From the NCBI GenBank assembly GCA_903927855.1, contig CAIYOL010000164.1, positions 1 through 8,849 of the forward strand: a DNA stretch of 8,849 nt, given 5' to 3'. Positions 7,643 to 8,849 of the stretch are shown in pieces. A model generated the notes under the pieces. The model did not search any database. It saw nothing but the letters and a program-made list of their open reading frames with translations, and was not told the DNA's origin. A program made the position numbers and the translations under genes. Position 1 is the stretch's first letter; each line of letters begins with the position of its first letter. This DNA comes from an uncultured Planctomycetota bacterium (GTDB taxonomy: Bacteria; Planctomycetota; Phycisphaerae; Sedimentisphaerales; Anaerobacaceae).

Positions 7643-7705
7643 ACCCGTATGCCTTCGGCATACTTACTGTCCGTTTCCTCGTTGCGGCCTCCGGCAGCAC
7701 TAAGC
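7611..7705. repeat. Imperfect palindrome of about 95 bp in the intergenic region
   Basis: The outer arms gcttgtgctgcc (7611-7622) and ggcagcactaagc (7693-7705) pair with a single bulged base. Inside are cgga/tccg (7630-7633 with 7670-7673) and a perfect 7-bp hairpin, gtatgccttcggcatac, at 7647-7663. It could be a MITE- or REP-like element, or a structured part of the aroA leader. A T-run at about 7711-7716 follows on the plus strand, but no plus-strand gene lies upstream for it to terminate. The rest of 7446-7804 contains AT-rich sequence in which I see no further gene. Confidence 0.6.
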
Positions 7706-7804
7706 AATGAAATTTTTTGTTGCTCTTATCACAACATCACCATAAAATCAGTCCAAACCTGTGCCGTAGTTACCCTATTATTACGTTAACCATATAGAAA
7801 GAAA

Positions 7805-8167
7805 ATGTCGTACATAAACATAAAAATAAAGGGAATTCCATACTCTAAAACTAAAGTAAGGGGTAATTTGGAAGGTCCTAAAGATTGGGAAAAGGCAATA
7901 ATAGCTCAAACAAAGGATTTGCCACGCGTTGCTGGACCTTGCACGATGAGAATTACTTTCTTAATGCCTCCCGACAAATATCCAGCAGATTTTCCCTATG
8001 GCCCTGATTTGGATAACCAACTGAAGATGTTTCAGGATGCTTTAAACAAGACAGTATTTCGAGATGCTCCGGGCGGAGATTCATGCATTATTTCACTGGA
8101 AGTCTCGAAAGTTAGAGTGGCGTCCTATGAAGAATCAGGTGTACATTTGGAAATTCTGCCACATTGA
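7805..8167 (+). CDS. RusA-like Holliday-junction endonuclease
   Basis: The 120-residue protein fits RusA family size (E. coli RusA is 120). RusA enzymes are dimeric, metal-dependent nucleases that resolve four-way DNA junctions and are often phage-derived. The key block is GPDLDNQLKMFQDALNK (66-82), matching the family's D-x-D-N-x-x-K-x-x-x-D-A-L signature. Asp68, Asp70 and Lys74 correspond to the catalytic D70, D72 and K76 of E. coli RusA; Asp92 in GGDSCI (or Asp87) would supply the fourth acidic residue. The N-terminus (NIKIKGIPYSKTKVRG) fits the first strand and a basic DNA-binding loop. ATG 7805 is the first start after an in-frame TAA at 7787-7789; only a weak purine-rich stretch precedes it. 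A TATTAT at 7776-7781 might be a -10 element, without a clear -35. The gene stands alone, is more AT-rich than its neighbours and is bracketed by copies of a 32-bp repeat. It could be a prophage remnant or a resident resolvase. Confidence 0.8.
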   Translation: MSYINIKIKGIPYSKTKVRGNLEGPKDWEKAIIAQTKDLPRVAGPCTMRITFLMPPDKYPADFPYGPDLDNQLKMFQDALNKTVFRDAPGGDSCIISLEVSKVRVASYEESGVHLEILPH

Positions 8168-8243
8168 CTGTAATTGGAGAAGGCCACTCGTTTTTTCCCC
8201 GCTGAAACTTTTTGATTTTCTTTCTCTTCTAATTTTTTCCCAA

Positions 8244-8300
8244 CCTCGAAAACTCCGAGGCAATTGACGGAAGTCTTAATTGTCAATTGCAAGTGCCTCG
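8244..8300. other. Two mutually exclusive hairpins downstream of the RusA-like gene
   Basis: CCTCG (8244-8248) can pair with CGAGG (8256-8260) around a 7-nt loop. The same CGAGGC (8256-8261) can instead pair with GCCTCG (8295-8300), extended by AATTGAC (8262-8268) with GTCAATT (8282-8288), giving a 13-bp stem with a 6-nt bulge. No T-run follows, so it is not an ordinary terminator. The rest of 8168-8398 shows no gene. Confidence 0.5.
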
Positions 8301-8361
8301 CCAGCATGCATTTGGTGATGCTTCCTTGGCCGTAGCTTAGTGCGAGAGAGTTATAGTACTT

Positions 8362-8393
8362 GCTTATGCTGCCTTCTGCTCGGATATTGTTTT
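8362..8393 (+). repeat. Dispersed 32-bp direct repeat, copy 2
   Basis: This copy matches 7611-7642 at 29 of 32 bases and in the same orientation. It lies just upstream of the -35 box at 8399. It lacks the right palindromic arm that accompanies copy 1. Confidence 0.8.
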
Positions 8394-8398
8394 TTCGT

Positions 8399-8426
8399 TT
8401 GACTTTTGCCTGAAATTTGGTATAAT
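8399..8426 (+). promoter_or_regulatory. Near-consensus sigma-70 promoter
   Basis: TTGACT (8399-8404) and a perfect TATAAT (8421-8426) are separated by 16 bp. Transcription would be expected to begin around 8432-8434, immediately before the first hairpin of the 22-nt array. It is the strongest promoter-like sequence I see in the window. Confidence 0.75.
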
Positions 8427-8434
8427 ACCCGCCA

Positions 8435-8494
8435 GTTTACCAGTAGGTAAACGCATATCGCCCAGTAGGGCAAGGTTTCAGGTCCAGTAGGCCC
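8435..8494 (+). ncRNA. Tandem array of three AGTA-loop hairpins with 22-nt period (candidate structured RNA)
   Basis: CCAGTAGG occurs at 8440-8447, 8462-8469 and 8484-8491, exactly 22 nt apart. Each copy is the tip of a hairpin with loop AGTA: gtttacc/ggtaaac (7 bp, 8435-8452), gccc/gggc (4 bp, 8460-8471) and ggtcc/ggccc (one mismatch, 8481-8494). The outer stem bases differ between units while pairing is largely kept, which argues for selection on structure. The array begins where the promoter at 8399-8426 should start transcription. It may be part of an untranslated small RNA, or the leader of the possible ORF at 8563. I do not recognise it as a known RNA family, and the 3' end is undefined. 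Confidence 0.5.
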
Positions 8495-8549
8495 AAGTCA
8501 AATAATCATTATTAACTATCAATTAGATAGCGATTAACGACTATCGACT

Positions 8550-8553
8550 GGAG
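8550..8553 (+). promoter_or_regulatory. Possible Shine-Dalgarno for the ORF at 8563
   Basis: GGAG lies 9 nt before ATG 8563-8565, a good spacing. It is the main argument that the following ORF could be translated. Confidence 0.4.
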
Positions 8554-8562
8554 ACTAATATT

Positions 8563-8799
8563 ATGTCTGCCTTCGTGGTCCGGATTGCTGCCGGGTGGTC
8601 GAGACGAAGACTTGGCGGACAAACTGCGTTTTGGAGCACAAGCTTTGTCGAGAACGCCTCCAGGCCAATTCCTCTGCGTTTTCTGCGCAATCAGCGTCAA
8701 AAAAACAGCCTGCCCGGCGTAGCCGAAGGCGAAGTCGGGTGTAAACCCGTGAAATCTGTGGCTGATTTGAAAGGAAAACCAGTGAGCGGTTTCCAATAA
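8563..8799 (+). CDS. Hypothetical small basic protein, doubtful
   Basis: A 78-codon ORF starts with ATG behind a well-placed GGAG and lies downstream of a strong promoter and the hairpin array, with an apparent leader of about 130 nt. The product would be basic (8 Arg, 5 Lys against 4 acidic residues) with an RRR at 14-16 and no membrane segment or recognisable domain. Against a real gene: the opposite strand carries open frames over the same DNA; the sequence contains words such as cctctgcgtt and ctgcg that look like dispersed intergenic repeats; several hairpins lie within it. The region may instead be non-coding RNA or repeat sequence. I assign no function. Confidence 0.3.
   Translation: MSAFVVRIAAGWSRRRLGGQTAFWSTSFVENASRPIPLRFLRNQRQKNSLPGVAEGEVGCKPVKSVADLKGKPVSGFQ
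8713..8794 (+). other. Cluster of hairpins (GNRA-type tetraloop stem among them)
   Basis: CGGGT-GTAA-ACCCG (8736-8749) is a perfect 5-bp stem with a GNRA-type loop. The CGGG at 8736-8739 can alternatively pair with CCCG (8713-8716) around an inner GCC-GAA-GGC (8722-8730). Further on, ggaaaacc (8773-8780) pairs with ggtttcc (8788-8794) with one bulge around a 7-nt loop. No T-run follows directly. Confidence 0.4.
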
Positions 8800-8849
8800 C
8801 CAATTAATACTGTTTATAATTTATTTCTCTATGTTCTCTGCGCTCTCTG
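8800..8849. other. Terminal non-coding stretch with ctctgcg-type words
   Basis: The last 50 bases are AT-rich, then end in ttctctgcgctctctg, cut by the window edge. A related string, cctctgcgttttctgcg, occurs near 8670. From memory, similar strings are common in intergenic DNA of many environmental bacterial genomes. No gene is visible. Confidence 0.3.

Noticed and set aside
8328..8370. tRNA-like string (ggccgtagcttag...)
   Set aside because: It resembles the 5' part of a tRNA, but the D-arm lacks the expected GG loop and no anticodon stem, T-arm or matching acceptor strand follows.
8435..8494. Tandem repeats read as a CRISPR array
   Set aside because: The repeated core is only 8 bp with a 22-nt period, the flanks pair with each other and there are no cas genes; this is a hairpin array, not repeats and spacers.
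8512..8796. Minus-strand open frames opposite the doubtful 78-codon ORF
   Set aside because: They have no recognisable protein features or convincing Shine-Dalgarno, and they run into the hairpin-rich DNA; reported only as an argument against the plus-strand ORF.

Overview
The window looks like chromosomal DNA from an uncultured member of the Planctomycetota, probably Phycisphaerae or Sedimentisphaerales. The main reason is the large extracellular protein at its left end. It combines right-handed beta-helix repeats, a 'VDMGYHY' module end, a dockerin-like pair of calcium loops with planctomycete-style spacing, and C-terminal fibronectin-III-like modules. This assignment rests on family style, not on a marker gene.

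Layout. (1) Positions 1-4755 (+) hold one giant secreted or surface protein that is cut by the left edge, so neither its true start nor its signal peptide is visible. Its order is: end of a beta-helix, a von Willebrand A domain nested inside the module, a module end, two InlB-type repeats, a second beta-helix with the same type of end, a dockerin-like segment and three FnIII-like modules. (2) Convergent to it, on the minus strand, is a two-gene shikimate operon: aroA (EPSP synthase, 7445-6138) followed after 32 nt by aroC (chorismate synthase, 6105-4774). The two enzymes catalyse consecutive steps from shikimate-3-phosphate to chorismate. Both are recognisable but have changes at positions that are nearly invariant in characterised enzymes. 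(3) Positions 7446-7804 are non-coding and repeat-rich: an 8-bp tandem repeat abutting the aroA start, a roughly 95-bp imperfect palindrome, and one copy of a 32-bp dispersed repeat. (4) Positions 7805-8167 (+) encode a small RusA-like Holliday-junction endonuclease, isolated and AT-rich. (5) Positions 8168-8849 hold mutually exclusive hairpins, the second 32-bp repeat copy and a near-consensus sigma-70 promoter. Immediately downstream are three hairpins that share the core CCAGTAGG at an exact 22-nt period. A possible 78-codon ORF and more hairpins follow.

The best candidate for something undescribed is the promoter plus 22-nt-period hairpin array at 8399-8494. It could be a small RNA, a structured leader, or a dispersed structured repeat. 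Next in interest are the divergent chorismate synthase, the vWA domain nested in a beta-helix module, and a short interspersed sequence translated in frame inside aroA. No phage structural genes, transposase, CRISPR array, rRNA or convincing tRNA is visible.
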